Shown: positions 1 to 9,196, counted from the stretch's first letter. The stretch is 38,497 nt of DNA from Helicobacter saguini (GCF_000762875.2 NZ_JRMP02000021.1:1-38497), one strand, 5' to 3'. Notes: a model not told the origin generated them from the sequence alone. Translations and numbers: made by a program.

Positions 1-990
1 TAAAAGTTTTTTATTTTGCGAAGCCTTTATCGGCGAAAAGATTTCATTTTTTCGGTAATTTTTTGCTCCCCATTTTATATTTAGCTTTTTATTGCTTACC
101 TTTTCAAAAATACTAGCTAATTCTTTCAAACTATATCTTTTAGAATTTTCTATGCTAAAAATTTGATTATTTATAATCTTTTTATTCACACAAAGATTTA
201 TTAAAATATCAAAAGCATTAATTACATCATCAATATGGCTTAAATCAATAAGCTGTTCGCCCTTGCTCATTTCTAAGCATTTCGCACCCTTAGCCCATAA
301 ATTAAAAATTTTATTCCTAGAATCATTTGCACCATAAGTATCATAAAGTAGTAAATGTGAGAAAATAGCGTTAGGAAATTCTTGTGAATAACACAAAGTA
401 ATATCGTAAAATCCTTGCTTAGTCGCCGCATATAAATTCACAGGATTATAACTCCTTGCATTTGCAAACTGATACATACTAAGTGTATTTATAAAACATT
501 TAAAGTTAGGAATTTTAGAATTTTTTTTGTTATTGCGAGTTTCTATGTTAGTAGTTTCACCCTTTTTGTCATTGCGTAGCAAGTCGTGGCAATCTATTTT
601 AGATTCTATCTTTTTAGATTCTATAGAATCTATATTTATAGAATCTTGCAAACTAGATTCTATAAACTGCCTTAAAGCTTCCAAAATCTCCACGCCCAAA
701 GTGATATTAGATTCTATCAAGTCCTTAATTTCCGCACTGCCAAAATGAGAAACACAAGACGCCGCCAAGTGCAATACACAATCAAAATCTTGCGTTTTAA
801 TAAACGCACATAAATCATTTAAATCCCCACCATATCGATAAATCTTGCAGTATTGTTTTATAGAATCTACCTTGCTTCCCTTACGCACTAATGCGAAAAA
901 ATCATATTTGTTATGCAACTTTTTCACAACATTACTCCCCACAAACCCACTAGCCCCCGTAATTAGAATCTTAAGCCTTTTAGATTCCAT
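1..990 (-). CDS. NAD-dependent sugar epimerase/dehydratase, C-terminus beyond window
   Basis: The frame runs from the ATG at 990 to base 1 without a stop, so at least 330 residues are present and the C-terminus lies outside. It is an extended short-chain dehydrogenase: the N-terminal Rossmann loop GASGFVG is at about residues 12-18 and the catalytic YAATK (Tyr187, Lys191) follows NPVNL. The local pattern FINT...NPVNLYAATKQ resembles CDP-abequose synthase-like enzymes that make nucleotide-activated deoxysugars, but the substrate is inferred only. Residues about 110-163 are a low-complexity insert made of the 9-bp repeat plus part of the CATTGCG/GGCAAT element, between two conserved blocks. A GT4 gene ends 55 bases upstream on the same strand, which suggests a surface-polysaccharide role. 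A TACAAT-like -10 lies at 1022-1027. Confidence 0.8.
   Translation of the reverse strand, partial: MESKRLKILITGASGFVGSNVVKKLHNKYDFFALVRKGSKVDSIKQYCKIYRYGGDLNDLCAFIKTQDFDCVLHLAASCVSHFGSAEIKDLIESNITLGVEILEALRQFIESSLQDSINIDSIESKKIESKIDCHDLLRNDKKGETTNIETRNNKKNSKIPNFKCFINTLSMYQFANARSYNPVNLYAATKQGFYDITLCYSQEFPNAIFSHLLLYDTYGANDSRNKIFNLWAKGAKCLEMSKGEQLIDLSHIDDVINAFDILINLCVNKKIINNQIFSIENSKRYSLKELASIFEKVSNKKLNIKWGAKNYRKNEIFSPIKASQNKKLL
567..595. repeat. Short CATTGCG/GGCAAT hairpin element inside the epimerase gene
   Basis: TGTCATTGCGTAGCAAGTCG then TGGCAATCT. It is read on the minus strand as IDCHDLLRND in the insert of the epimerase. A loose half-copy (TTATTGCGAG) lies at about 530-539. Confidence 0.65.
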
Positions 991-1045
991 AACCTTTTCC
1001 CTTTATTTAAAATAAGTCAAAATTGTAACGTATTTTATTGAATTT

Positions 1046-2383
1046 TTAATGTTTTAATTCCCTAAAAAGTGAAAGCCACTCTTTGATGATTACATCTTTG
1101 CTAAAGTTATTTTTTATGAAATTTATGCCATTTTGTCCCATTTTATCACGCAAGTTTTCATCATTCATAAGCGTTTGTAAGGCATTGCAGTAGGCGTTTT
1201 CATCGCTATCTTGCACTAAGATTCCATTTGATTTGTTCGCATTGATAGAATCTTTAGAATCTTTGGAATCTTTTGACGCGTTAAATTGCGTAATATCCGC
1301 GAAACAATCCCTAATCGTAATAATGTCGTAAGCCACAAGCGGCAGCCCAAAGCTAGCAGCCTCCAAAAGCACCATCGGTAGCGACTCGCTGTGGCTGCTC
1401 ATCGCATAAATCTGTGCGTGCAAATAAGTCGCGGCGACATTGCTTGTGAAATCGTGTAGTTTTATAGAATCTTGCAAATTCAGCGCGTTGATTTGCTCTT
1501 GCAAAATGCCCTTTTGACCGCAGTCCTGCCCTATAATCTCAAGTCGCCAAGTTGGATTATTTTTAGCGATTTTGCTAAAAGCATCTATCAATCGTGGAAA
1601 ACCTTTGTGATTTGCTTTTGCTTCCATTCGCCCAAGGGCGATGATTTTTTTTATTTTTTTGGAATCTTCTTTGGTATCTTTTTTAGAATCTTTTGTAGAA
1701 TCTTGCGTGTTTTGCAACTTAGATTCTGTATTTTTTATAGAATCTTCTCGCAAAATTTCTCGCGCTTTTCTAAAATCATCAAGAGATTCAAAGGGCTTTA
1801 AATCGTGTTTAGAATCTTGCGTGGCTTTAGATTCCAAAACCTTAGATTCTAATATAGAATCTAAATTATCCACAAAAGGCATAGTTGGTAAAAAGTTAGG
1901 AATTTTGATACATTTATCACTATAAACTTTCCATTTATCTAACTCAGCCTGATTCAAAAATACAATCTTATCATAAAAATTATTCTTACTTTTCCACTTT
2001 TTTATCACCATGTGCATAATCTTAATATACTTCGTGCCACGCGTCTTAAATCGCGGATAAAGCATAGAATAATGCGACTCAATCACAATATCATAGTTAG
2101 GAAATTTAGAATTAAATCGTAAATTAATTATAAAATGTCGAGTTAATCGCCAAAGCACTCGTTTAAGCCCTTTCTCATTTTCATGCACATCAGCAAACTC
2201 GTGCAAATACGCTAATTTCACACGCTTATCAAGCGGAAACGCCACGCTTTCACTATTTTTATAATACGACATTACGCAGATTTCAAAGCCTTCAATCTTG
2301 CAAAGCTCATTTGCCAAATTTGTAACGACACGTTCGCCCCCACCACGATAAGATACATCATGCAATGTGAATAAAATTTTCAT
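1046..2383 (-). CDS. GT4-family glycosyltransferase with repeat-derived insert
   Basis: A 445-aa GT-B glycosyltransferase. The N-terminal acceptor-domain start MKILFTLHDVSYRGGGERVV has the glycine-rich loop typical of GT4. The donor domain begins at IIALGRME (about residue 247) and carries the E-x7-E-type motif SHSESLPMVLLEAASFG. Between the two domains (about residues 172-244) lies a Lys/Asp/Ser-rich stretch built from TAGATTCTA-type repeats, and a shorter one lies at about 375-387. These make the protein longer than usual for the family (roughly 350-380 residues). The start is ATG 2383 behind an AAAGGGAAAC ribosome site. A repeat-linked TATAAT lies about 28 bases upstream. Probable role: lipopolysaccharide or other surface-glycan assembly with the downstream epimerase; donor and acceptor sugars cannot be read from the sequence. 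Confidence 0.88.
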   Translation of the reverse strand: MKILFTLHDVSYRGGGERVVTNLANELCKIEGFEICVMSYYKNSESVAFPLDKRVKLAYLHEFADVHENEKGLKRVLWRLTRHFIINLRFNSKFPNYDIVIESHYSMLYPRFKTRGTKYIKIMHMVIKKWKSKNNFYDKIVFLNQAELDKWKVYSDKCIKIPNFLPTMPFVDNLDSILESKVLESKATQDSKHDLKPFESLDDFRKAREILREDSIKNTESKLQNTQDSTKDSKKDTKEDSKKIKKIIALGRMEAKANHKGFPRLIDAFSKIAKNNPTWRLEIIGQDCGQKGILQEQINALNLQDSIKLHDFTSNVAATYLHAQIYAMSSHSESLPMVLLEAASFGLPLVAYDIITIRDCFADITQFNASKDSKDSKDSINANKSNGILVQDSDENAYCNALQTLMNDENLRDKMGQNGINFIKNNFSKDVIIKEWLSLFRELKH

Positions 2384-2410
2384 TGTTTCCCTTTGTTAAT
2401 TTTTTATAGA

Positions 2411-2423
2411 ATTATAGAATCTA
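2411..2423 (-). promoter_or_regulatory. -10 box fused to the 9-bp repeat, GT4 gene promoter
   Basis: On the minus strand the sequence reads TAGATTCTATAAT, so the last two bases of the repeat are the first two of a perfect TATAAT. It sits about 28 bases before the GT4 start codon. Assignment as a promoter is by position and match to the Helicobacter sigma-80 -10 consensus only. Confidence 0.55.
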
Positions 2424-2587
2424 AATTCAAAATTACATATAGATTCTAAAAAACATTACATTTTCATACATTTTTTCAAAAAAATTTCAATATTTTATAG
2501 AATCTAATTTATATTTAAGTGTTTTTTTACTACAATTAAAAGTTTTGATTTTTTAACGTGAAAGAAACCAAACTTAAAGGAGATAAT

Positions 2588-3103
2588 ATGGCTGAAGTCA
2601 AAAGGCGAGATTTTCTTGGCATGGCTTTAGGTGGCGTGGCAGGCATTGGTGCTATCGCGTCTTTAGTCGCTATGAAAAGGACTTGGGACCCGCTACCTAG
2701 TGTTGTTTCGGCTGGATTTACCACCGTTGATGTGAATGGAATGGCAGATGGCGAGATACGCGATACCCAGTGGCGTGGAAAGCCTGTGTATATTATGAAA
2801 AAGCGTCCTACTGATGAGATTGAAGCTGCACGCGACTTTGAGCTTGGCGGGGCGTATTATAGCATCGGTATTAAGATTTGCACGCATTTAGGCTGCATAC
2901 CAAATTGGAAAGAGAGTGAAGGGTATTTTCACTGCCCATGCCATGGTGGGCAATTTACAGGAAATGGCGTAAATATGCCAGGCACACCGCCGCCGCGTCC
3001 ATTTGATATACCGCCATTTGCAGTCAAAGGCGAGAGCACTTTGGTCTTAGGTGAAAGCGGTAAAGAGTATCAAGCAATGGTTGATGCCGCGCCAAAAGCG
3101 TAA
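2588..3103 (+). CDS. petA: Ubiquinol-cytochrome c reductase, Rieske iron-sulfur subunit
   Basis: A 171-aa Rieske protein of the cytochrome bc1 complex, which passes electrons from menaquinol to cytochrome c1 on the periplasmic side. The two [2Fe-2S] ligand boxes are plain: CTHLGC (about 98-103) and CPCHGG (116-121). The N-terminus KRRDFLGMALGG is a twin-arginine-type signal anchor. I place the start at ATG 2588, preceded by AAAGGAGATAAT, rather than at the in-frame GTG at 2558, because the twin-arginine motif then lies at residues 5-7 and the ribosome site is strong. petB follows after 22 bases and petC overlaps petB, so this is a petABC operon. It contains no 9-bp-repeat insert. Confidence 0.97.
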   Translation: MAEVKRRDFLGMALGGVAGIGAIASLVAMKRTWDPLPSVVSAGFTTVDVNGMADGEIRDTQWRGKPVYIMKKRPTDEIEAARDFELGGAYYSIGIKICTHLGCIPNWKESEGYFHCPCHGGQFTGNGVNMPGTPPPRPFDIPPFAVKGESTLVLGESGKEYQAMVDAAPKA

Positions 3104-3125
3104 TATTGTTTTAAAGGGAGATGAT

Positions 3126-4361
3126 ATGGCACATGTAAGAAAGGCGAAGAACTTGGCTGATTGGTTTGACCAACGGCTTTCGACTAATAAGTTTTTTGAA
3201 GTGATGATGACTAGGTATTGGATACCTAAGAATATAAATTGGCTATGGGCTATGGGCGTTGTTTTGACCGCGCTTTTTACGCTTTTAGTTGTAAGTGGAA
3301 TCTTTTTACTTATGTATTATAAGCCTGATGAGAATCTAGCTTATGATTCTGTAAATTTCACTATTATGCAGGAAGTGGCGTTTGGTTGGCTATGGCGGCA
3401 TATACACGCTGTGGCGGCTAGTATGGTATTTGTGATTATCTATATTCACATGTTTGTGGCTATTTATTATGGCTCGTATAAGAATGGACGTGAGATGATA
3501 TGGATTACAGGTATGATACTATTTGTGTGCTTTAGCGCGGAAGCCTTTAGCGGATATATGCTACCTTGGGGGCAGATGAGCTATTGGGCGGCTGCGGTTA
3601 TTACTAATCTTTTTGGTGGTATCCCCTTAATTGGTGCTGATGTCGTTGAGTGGGTGCGTGGGAATTATGTCGTGGCAGATTCTACACTTACACGCTTTTT
3701 TATGTTGCACGTATTTTTAATGCCTGTTATCATTATGATATGTATCGCGGTGCATTTTTATGCGTTAAGAACTCCGCACGTAAATAACCAAGAGGGCGAA
3801 GAAATCGACTTTGAAGCGGAAGCTAAAAAGTATCTAGCAGGTGATAAAAAGGGTGCAAAAGTTATTAGATTCTGGCCTGACTTTTTGTGTAAAGATATTT
3901 TTATCATTTCGCTATTTATGATTCTATTCTTTGCATTAGTGTGCTATCACTTTGACTTTGCTATGGACCCTATTAACTTTGAGAGAGCAAATAACCTTGC
4001 TACACCAGCACACATTTATCCAGAGTGGTATTTCTTATGGAGCTATGAAGTGCTGCGTGGAATCTTTTTTAGTGCGAACTTAGGGCTTATTTTCTTTGGT
4101 ATAGCACAAGTTGTATTCCTACTTTTGCCTTGGCTAGATAGGAGTAATGTGGTAAAACCAGCACATAAACGACCCGGATTCTTAATATTCTTTATATTAT
4201 TAATCATTGACTTAATCGTGCTAACGGTATATGGAAAGCTCCCACCAGATGGCAATGCGAAATACATAGGACTTGTAGCTTCGGTTAGTTTCTTAATCTT
4301 GCTATTTGTAGTGTTACCATTAGTAACTAGTGCGGAAAATAAAAAAGGAGGTGCGCAATGA
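3126..4361 (+). CDS. petB: Cytochrome b of the bc1 complex
   Basis: A 411-aa integral membrane subunit holding hemes bL and bH and the two quinone sites. Putative heme ligands are His94 and His108 in RHIHAVAASM...IHMF, paired with His195 and His210. The Qo-site motif PEWY occurs in IYPEWYFLWSYEVLR. Eight or so hydrophobic helices are visible. The start chosen is ATG 3126 behind AAAGGGAGATGAT. An in-frame upstream ATG at 3051 would lie inside petA and add 25 unlikely residues. The stop overlaps the petC start as ATGA, indicating translational coupling. No repeat-derived insert is visible, in contrast to many neighbours. Confidence 0.97.
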   Translation: MAHVRKAKNLADWFDQRLSTNKFFEVMMTRYWIPKNINWLWAMGVVLTALFTLLVVSGIFLLMYYKPDENLAYDSVNFTIMQEVAFGWLWRHIHAVAASMVFVIIYIHMFVAIYYGSYKNGREMIWITGMILFVCFSAEAFSGYMLPWGQMSYWAAAVITNLFGGIPLIGADVVEWVRGNYVVADSTLTRFFMLHVFLMPVIIMICIAVHFYALRTPHVNNQEGEEIDFEAEAKKYLAGDKKGAKVIRFWPDFLCKDIFIISLFMILFFALVCYHFDFAMDPINFERANNLATPAHIYPEWYFLWSYEVLRGIFFSANLGLIFFGIAQVVFLLLPWLDRSNVVKPAHKRPGFLIFFILLIIDLIVLTVYGKLPPDGNAKYIGLVASVSFLILLFVVLPLVTSAENKKGGAQ

Positions 4362-5809
4362 GAGATTTAAAGATTTTTATTATCGTGGCTTTCATTATCG
4401 GCGTGATGTATTATGGCGTTGAGCCATTAGCACACCACGCAATGCACCCTGATACTGCACCTAGCGATTATAAGTTTAGGGATTTAGAGAAGTTTGGTAA
4501 GTTTGACTTTAGCGCAAAAGACGCTGTGGCTGGTAAGGAAGCCTTTGTAGAAAACTGCGCATCTTGCCACAATATAGCAAGTCAAAATGACCCAGCATTA
4601 AATATGATAAATCCAAAGCTAAGTGCTGGAGCGGTCGTGCGACCTGATTTATCAAATGCAGGGCTAATCTTTGATGAGCAATTCTTAGCGCATTTTATAA
4701 AAGACCCTGTGCGTGCGACTTTGCTAGACGCTAAGTTTATGGTATCTTGCGATGGACTAGATGAAGCAGCGGCTGCTACTTGCGAAGAGCGTAATAATGG
4801 TAAAGAGAGCTATCCTATGACCGCTTTCACTTACCTAGATGACGCGACAATAGTTAATATCGTAGCATATTTGCAAAGTATCGCACCAAAAAGCCTAAGT
4901 GATAAAGAAGTCTTTATCGAAGCATGTAGCCGCTGCCATAGTGCTGTGTATGATAAGAATCAATATGATTCTAAGTTTTTCGCACAACATAACGCTATGA
5001 TTACTCCACTAATTGACAAGGCTAAAGCGGCTGGAAGTGATGACGCATTTATGGAATCTTTAGATGATTCTAATAAGGCTTTTGTAGAATCTTTAATCGG
5101 CTATGCGAAGTTGCATGATAAACTTGCACTAAGTGAAGCAGAGATTGATGAGCAGCTAGATTCTATAAATGCTAAGACTTTGGCTGATTTTGGCGGGGCG
5201 GCTACGTTACTACAAAATTCGCTTTTAGAATCTAAGTTTGTTAAGGCAGGATTCCAAGCGGGAACTCCAGCCGCTGAGGTAAAAGGCTACTTAGGAAATA
5301 CGCCCCCTGATTTATCAATGATGATTAGAAGTAAGGGAGCGCACGAACTAGCGGCATTTATCAATAATCCGCAGAAAATCCCGCTAATTGACATTCAAAA
5401 AGCGGTGGTAAATAAGCTAGTAAAAGATAAACAGCAAGAAGAAATCGCCGCACTTGACCCTAATATGGAATCAAGCACTAAAAAAGCGAGAATTAAAGAG
5501 ATTATGCTAAAAGACGCAACCGCGTATGGTGTGAGCCTGCCAGCCAACACAGCTAAGAGCGAGTGGCAAAGCGAAAATGACTACACAAATATGGCACGTG
5601 AAATGAATACTATGCCTTTTGGTAAGTCAATGCCGCGTGTGGGCTTAACAGAATCTGCCGAACATCAAGTAATAAGCTATCTTGAGACAATCGGTGATAG
5701 CAAAAAAGCCCAAAGAGATAGCTTAGGCGTGTGGCTTGTGGCATTCTTTGTAGTCCTTGCAGCCCTTGCATATATGTGGAAAAATCAAATCTGGCGCGAC
5801 TTGCATTAA
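4358..5809 (+). CDS. petC: Cytochrome c1, diheme type
   Basis: A 483-aa c-type cytochrome completing petABC. It has two CxxCH heme sites, CASCH (67-71) and CSRCH (190-194), in agreement with the diheme c1 of Campylobacterota. The N-terminal hydrophobic segment (about 5-20) acts as signal or anchor, and a C-terminal helix WLVAFFVVLAALAYMW anchors it in the membrane with a short cytoplasmic tail. Residues about 205-300 carry several Asp/Glu-Ser tracts from the 9-bp repeat (for example MESLDDSNKAFVES), located away from the heme boxes. The start overlaps the petB stop by four bases. Confidence 0.93.
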   Translation: MRDLKIFIIVAFIIGVMYYGVEPLAHHAMHPDTAPSDYKFRDLEKFGKFDFSAKDAVAGKEAFVENCASCHNIASQNDPALNMINPKLSAGAVVRPDLSNAGLIFDEQFLAHFIKDPVRATLLDAKFMVSCDGLDEAAAATCEERNNGKESYPMTAFTYLDDATIVNIVAYLQSIAPKSLSDKEVFIEACSRCHSAVYDKNQYDSKFFAQHNAMITPLIDKAKAAGSDDAFMESLDDSNKAFVESLIGYAKLHDKLALSEAEIDEQLDSINAKTLADFGGAATLLQNSLLESKFVKAGFQAGTPAAEVKGYLGNTPPDLSMMIRSKGAHELAAFINNPQKIPLIDIQKAVVNKLVKDKQQEEIAALDPNMESSTKKARIKEIMLKDATAYGVSLPANTAKSEWQSENDYTNMAREMNTMPFGKSMPRVGLTESAEHQVISYLETIGDSKKAQRDSLGVWLVAFFVVLAALAYMWKNQIWRDLH

Positions 5810-5830
5810 TTTGCAATTATTGCCGGGATT

Positions 5831-5880
5831 TAGATTCTATGATTTGCATTAGCAAGTCATTATAGAATCTAGATTCTATA
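5831..5880 (+). terminator. Repeat-built hairpin downstream of petC
   Basis: TAGATTCTATGA at 5831-5842 can pair with TCATTATAGAATCTA at 5857-5871 across a 14-base loop, with a small bulge. A further TAGATTCTA at 5870-5878 makes an abutting palindrome. It lies 22 bases after the petC stop and before the next TTG-started gene. There is no clean T-run directly after the stem, so termination is only a possibility. Confidence 0.3.
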
Positions 5881-5929
5881 AATAACTTTTTTTAATAATT
5901 ATTTTATAAGTATTAAAAAAGGTTAAGTA

Positions 5930-6859
5930 TTGAAATTTGTAATTTTTTTGTTATTTTCTTTTATATTTTTGAATGGGGAAGATTCTGTAAATTCTAATAT
6001 AGAATCTAAAAATATAGAATCTAAGTCGCTAGATTCTAAACGTATAGAATCTAATGACGAAAAATCGCGCTTTTTAAGTGGGGATATTAATTTGCTAAGC
6101 AAAGACGCCATTTTTAGTGTGAATAATGTTTCAGCGCCCCTTTTTGAAAAAACAAATTTTAAGCTTTTTATACATATTATAAAAGAGCCAAGTTTGGAAA
6201 ATGCTAACTTTTATGGTAGAGAAATTAGCCAAAATTCTAATATGGAATCTAATATAGAATCTAAAAATACAGAATCTAATTTGCAAAACTTAGCAAAAGA
6301 TTCCAAAGAAAATATAGAATCTAATCCACAAAATGCAATAAAAGATTCCACACAAATAACACAATCCACCACTCAAGATTCTAAAAAAAATATAGAATCT
6401 AACACCCAAGATTCCATAAAACAAACAAAATCCCGCAAAGAAATAATACAAGATTATGAAAAAGAATTTACTTCACACATTCGCGGTGAATACGCAGTTA
6501 TTTTTTTATTTTTTGATGATAGCTACATCGACATCAAAAGCAACGCATCCTTTTTAGATTCTAAAATAATAAAAAACTTACTCGAAGACTACGCATATCC
6601 ATATCTCCCGGCTGAAAAAGTCGGCAGCGAAAAATACATTGACGGCGTAAATGAAGGCTTATCAAATGTGTATCTAGCCACCGCCCACACAATCGCAGGC
6701 TACTACAAAGTCAAACTGCAAGCCCCAAAACCTATGGAAAAGCCCAGCGAAGCCACAAAAGTCGTAATCTACATTATGCTAGGCATCCTAATCGTGCTTT
6801 TCGTGCTTGTCTCAAACGGATTTTTAGCAAAAAAGGATAAAAATGTCACCAAAAAATAA
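5930..6859 (+). CDS. Membrane-anchored protein of unknown function, repeat-rich
   Basis: I do not recognise this 309-aa protein. It starts at TTG 5930 behind AAAAAGGTTAAG. It has a signal-like N-terminus FVIFLLFSFIFLNGE, two low-complexity blocks (about 19-45 and 100-170) built almost entirely of the 9-bp repeat, a folded-looking middle (about 178-268, containing IRGEYAVIFLFFDDSYIDI), and a C-terminal helix (about 279-297) with a basic tail. Four full 9-mers fall within 6000-6053 alone. It overlaps the next gene by 17 bases, so the two are co-translated and probably act together at the inner membrane. Position after petABC hints at a respiratory assembly role, but nothing in the sequence proves this. 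Confidence 0.75.
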   Translation: MKFVIFLLFSFIFLNGEDSVNSNIESKNIESKSLDSKRIESNDEKSRFLSGDINLLSKDAIFSVNNVSAPLFEKTNFKLFIHIIKEPSLENANFYGREISQNSNMESNIESKNTESNLQNLAKDSKENIESNPQNAIKDSTQITQSTTQDSKKNIESNTQDSIKQTKSRKEIIQDYEKEFTSHIRGEYAVIFLFFDDSYIDIKSNASFLDSKIIKNLLEDYAYPYLPAEKVGSEKYIDGVNEGLSNVYLATAHTIAGYYKVKLQAPKPMEKPSEATKVVIYIMLGILIVLFVLVSNGFLAKKDKNVTKK

Positions 6860-7463
6860 AAAAAGTCTCTGGCCTATCGGTATTTTGCTCGTTATTTTGC
6901 TGGGCGTCATTCTCATTATTGTTAGCGTTCGCATTTCAAAAATGCAGAGCATCGACCCTAGCCTAACTTATGGTATGAAAAAAGTCGATTTAGACACGAA
7001 GGCAAACGCACTTTTGGAAAATCAAAATAAGTTTGAGAGCGAATACGCCGCATTTGTGGGCGTAAATAGCAAGGAAATTTTGCCAGATTCTAAAAAATTT
7101 AGCGAGTTAAAGGGGGCGTATTACACATCGCCTGTGCCAAAAGATTTGCCAAATTCTAAATATATGCTGCATGGAAATGATAGCATTTATATAATTTTTG
7201 AGCCTAAAAGTTCTAAAATTGATAACTTAGTAAGCAATATAGAATCTATTAGCCTGCAGGCTTCACGCATCTTGCCTGATGATAAAAATATGGAGCGGCT
7301 AAATTTCAACACCGAGCTAAACACGCACGAGAGCGATAAGCTAATCTATGTCGCACATAATATTACCTTGCCGCACAAGGGCTATTATGAAGTGGATTTC
7401 ATTATAAAATTAAAAGATAATGAGAATGAAGTGGTGTTCTCAAAATGGTTATTTAATAATTGA
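6843..7463 (+). CDS. FixH-like membrane protein
   Basis: A 206-aa protein with one N-terminal membrane helix (WPIGILLVILLGVILIIVSV, about 10-29) followed by a periplasmic domain. The end GYYEVDFIIKLKDNENEVVFSKWLF resembles the beta-sandwich end of FixH-family proteins, which in other bacteria assist cbb3 oxidase copper-site maturation or accompany it. The FixH assignment is from general appearance and position after the bc1 genes, and is tentative. The start ATG 6843 lies inside the end of the preceding gene. The 9-bp repeat is sparse here (one clear SNIESIS stretch). Confidence 0.55.
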   Translation: MSPKNKKSLWPIGILLVILLGVILIIVSVRISKMQSIDPSLTYGMKKVDLDTKANALLENQNKFESEYAAFVGVNSKEILPDSKKFSELKGAYYTSPVPKDLPNSKYMLHGNDSIYIIFEPKSSKIDNLVSNIESISLQASRILPDDKNMERLNFNTELNTHESDKLIYVAHNITLPHKGYYEVDFIIKLKDNENEVVFSKWLFNN

Positions 7464-7481
7464 AAAGTTAGAAAATTTGAA

Positions 7482-7997
7482 ATGTTTGAAGATAAAATGA
7501 TAAAAAAGACGAGTTTAGATTCTAAAAAAAAATATAGTAAATTTATAGAATCTAAGCCTAACTTTTTCCCTAAAAAAGTTACAGATTCTATAAGTATTTC
7601 GCATTTGAAAAATTCATTTGAGTTTGATATTGTTTTCAAAAATAGCGTATATTTTCATAAAAATTTTTTGACAATTAATGCAATGCGAACGAGCGACTTT
7701 AGCTATAAAATACGTAATAAAAAGCAAGGAAGAGTTATAGAATCTAGTATTTTACTAGGCTTTAGCATAAATAAAAAAGTAGGCAAAGCAAACAAACGCA
7801 ATCTAATCAAAAGACGCCTAAAAGCAATAATGCAAAACTTAGTAAAAGAAAAAAAACTATACAATCTAACCCTTATTTTTGTCGCTAGAAAAGAAATCTT
7901 AAATTTAAGTTTTACCGACTTGCAAAATCATATAAACTACAGCCTTAAAAAACTAAATCAAATGCTAAGTAAAAATTCTAAATTTAATAAGTTATAA
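7482..7997 (+). CDS. rnpA: Ribonuclease P protein component, N-terminally extended
   Basis: A 171-aa RnpA, the protein cofactor of the tRNA 5'-processing ribozyme. The signature GFSINKKVGKANKRNLIKRRLKAI (about 87-110) has the conserved arginine and lysine RNA-binding helix. The recognisable family sequence starts near HLKNSFEFDIVFKN (about 41), so about 40 residues are an N-terminal extension containing SLDSKKK and FIESK from the 9-bp repeat. An A9 tract at 7524-7532 lies in that extension. Two starts are possible (ATG 7482 or ATG 7497). It is unusual in not following rpmH, which normally precedes it; upstream is the FixH-like gene, 18 bases away. Confidence 0.87.
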   Translation: MFEDKMIKKTSLDSKKKYSKFIESKPNFFPKKVTDSISISHLKNSFEFDIVFKNSVYFHKNFLTINAMRTSDFSYKIRNKKQGRVIESSILLGFSINKKVGKANKRNLIKRRLKAIMQNLVKEKKLYNLTLIFVARKEILNLSFTDLQNHINYSLKKLNQMLSKNSKFNKL

Positions 7998-8059
7998 AGA
8001 TTTAGATTCTAAAAAATAGAAGTTTTTAGATTCTATAATATTACTTTTAGTATTTATGA

Positions 8060-8065
8060 TATAAT
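8060..8065 (+). promoter_or_regulatory. TATAAT -10 box before the 76-aa gene
   Basis: A perfect TATAAT 28 bases before the start codon at 8094. A second TATAAT at 8034-8039 is fused to a TAGATTCTA copy (8027-8035). Confidence 0.5.
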
Positions 8066-8093
8066 CTTTAAAACAAAATATAAAGGATGAAAT

Positions 8094-8324
8094 ATGTTTC
8101 AGTATAAGTTGGTTTTATTTGGTTTCCCAGATTTATGTAGAGATTATGATGATGTGTTATTGCATTTAAAGCAAGTTCCACCGCAAAGAGCATTAGTGGA
8201 AACTTTAGAGCAATGCTATCTAATAGACATGAAAACAGGGGAAAAATATGACATATTATATGATGAAAAAAGCTTATATATAAAGGATTTTAAAGCTCCT
8301 AATGAAACAGCATTAAAAAGTTAA
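8094..8324 (+). CDS. Small hypothetical protein, 76 aa
   Basis: I do not recognise the family. The frame has a good ribosome site (AAAGGATGAA before ATG 8094) and its own TATAAT box, and the protein has ordinary composition (MFQYKLVLFGFPDLCRDYDD...), soluble, with no signal or membrane helix and no repeat-derived residues. It ends 13 bases from the convergent end of kdsA. The clean start region and normal composition support a real gene. Confidence 0.7.
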   Translation: MFQYKLVLFGFPDLCRDYDDVLLHLKQVPPQRALVETLEQCYLIDMKTGEKYDILYDEKSLYIKDFKAPNETALKS

Positions 8325-8337
8325 TTATTAAGATATG

Positions 8338-9165
8338 CTATATTTTTTCTCTAGCTATAGAATCTAGCTCTTTTAGAATCTGTAGTAGGTTTTTTAGTTT
8401 GTTTAGCTCAATCATATTTGGTCCATCGCTAAGGGACTCCGCTGGGTTAAAGTGCGTCTCCATAAAGTAGCCATCCACGCCCACAGCAGCAGCCGCTTTG
8501 GCAAGATATGGGACAAATGAGCTATCACCACCACTTTTCCCACCAGCAGCCCCAGGCATTTGCACGCTATGAGTGGCATCAAAAATGACAGGGGCATAGC
8601 GACGCATAATCACCAAAGAGCGCATATCCACGACAAGATTCCCATAGCCAAAGCTACTACCGCGCTCAGTGAGCCAAACTCCATATTTTTGACTTAGCGA
8701 ATTTGCATTATTATCAAAATCATCATTTTTTATCTTAGAATCTCTAGTTTTTATAACTTTTAAAACGCTATACTTCATATCCGCTGGGTTCATAAACTGC
8801 CCCTTTTTGATATTGACCTTTGCCTTAGTTTTAGCCGCTGCGACTAGCAAGTCAGTCTGCCGACAAAGAAACGCTGGAATCTGCAAAATATCGACTACAT
8901 CAGACAAGGGTGCGGCTTGATAGCACTCGTGAAAATCAGTGATTAGCTTGTAGCCAAAATCCTTTTTTATGCCCTCAAAAAGCTTTATACCCTTCTCTAA
9001 GCCAGGACCACGAAAGCTATCAAGGCTTGTGCGATTTGCCTTATCAAAGCTCGCCTTAAAATAAAAATCAATTGTCTTATCCTCATTTGCAAACTCCAAA
9101 GCCTTGGCTATCTTGTATAAATTTTTTTTATTTTCAATCACGCATGGACCACTAAAAAGTATCAT
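8338..9165 (-). CDS. kdsA: 3-deoxy-8-phosphooctulonate synthase
   Basis: A 275-aa KdsA, which condenses arabinose 5-phosphate with phosphoenolpyruvate to give KDO 8-phosphate for lipid A/LPS core. Recognisable blocks are GPCVIEN at the N-terminus, [39 protein letters not shown] and [15 protein letters not shown], all typical of the enzyme. The length equals that of H. pylori KdsA as I recall it, so this gene has escaped the repeat-derived expansion seen in neighbours. The promoter carries a repeat-fused TATAAT at 9197-9202. It is convergent with the preceding 76-aa gene. Confidence 0.97.
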   Translation of the reverse strand: MILFSGPCVIENKKNLYKIAKALEFANEDKTIDFYFKASFDKANRTSLDSFRGPGLEKGIKLFEGIKKDFGYKLITDFHECYQAAPLSDVVDILQIPAFLCRQTDLLVAAAKTKAKVNIKKGQFMNPADMKYSVLKVIKTRDSKIKNDDFDNNANSLSQKYGVWLTERGSSFGYGNLVVDMRSLVIMRRYAPVIFDATHSVQMPGAAGGKSGGDSSFVPYLAKAAAAVGVDGYFMETHFNPAESLSDGPNMIELNKLKNLLQILKELDSIAREKI

Positions 9166-9196
9166 TTTCCCTGTCCTTTCAATAAATTTTAATGAA

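Noticed and set aside
527-748. 73-aa plus-strand frame inside the epimerase gene
   Set aside because: It consists of repeat-derived LDSI residues in antisense to a conserved epimerase and has no start signals.
3051-3125. Upstream in-frame ATG extension of petB
   Set aside because: It lies inside petA, has no ribosome site, and the family start is at 3126.
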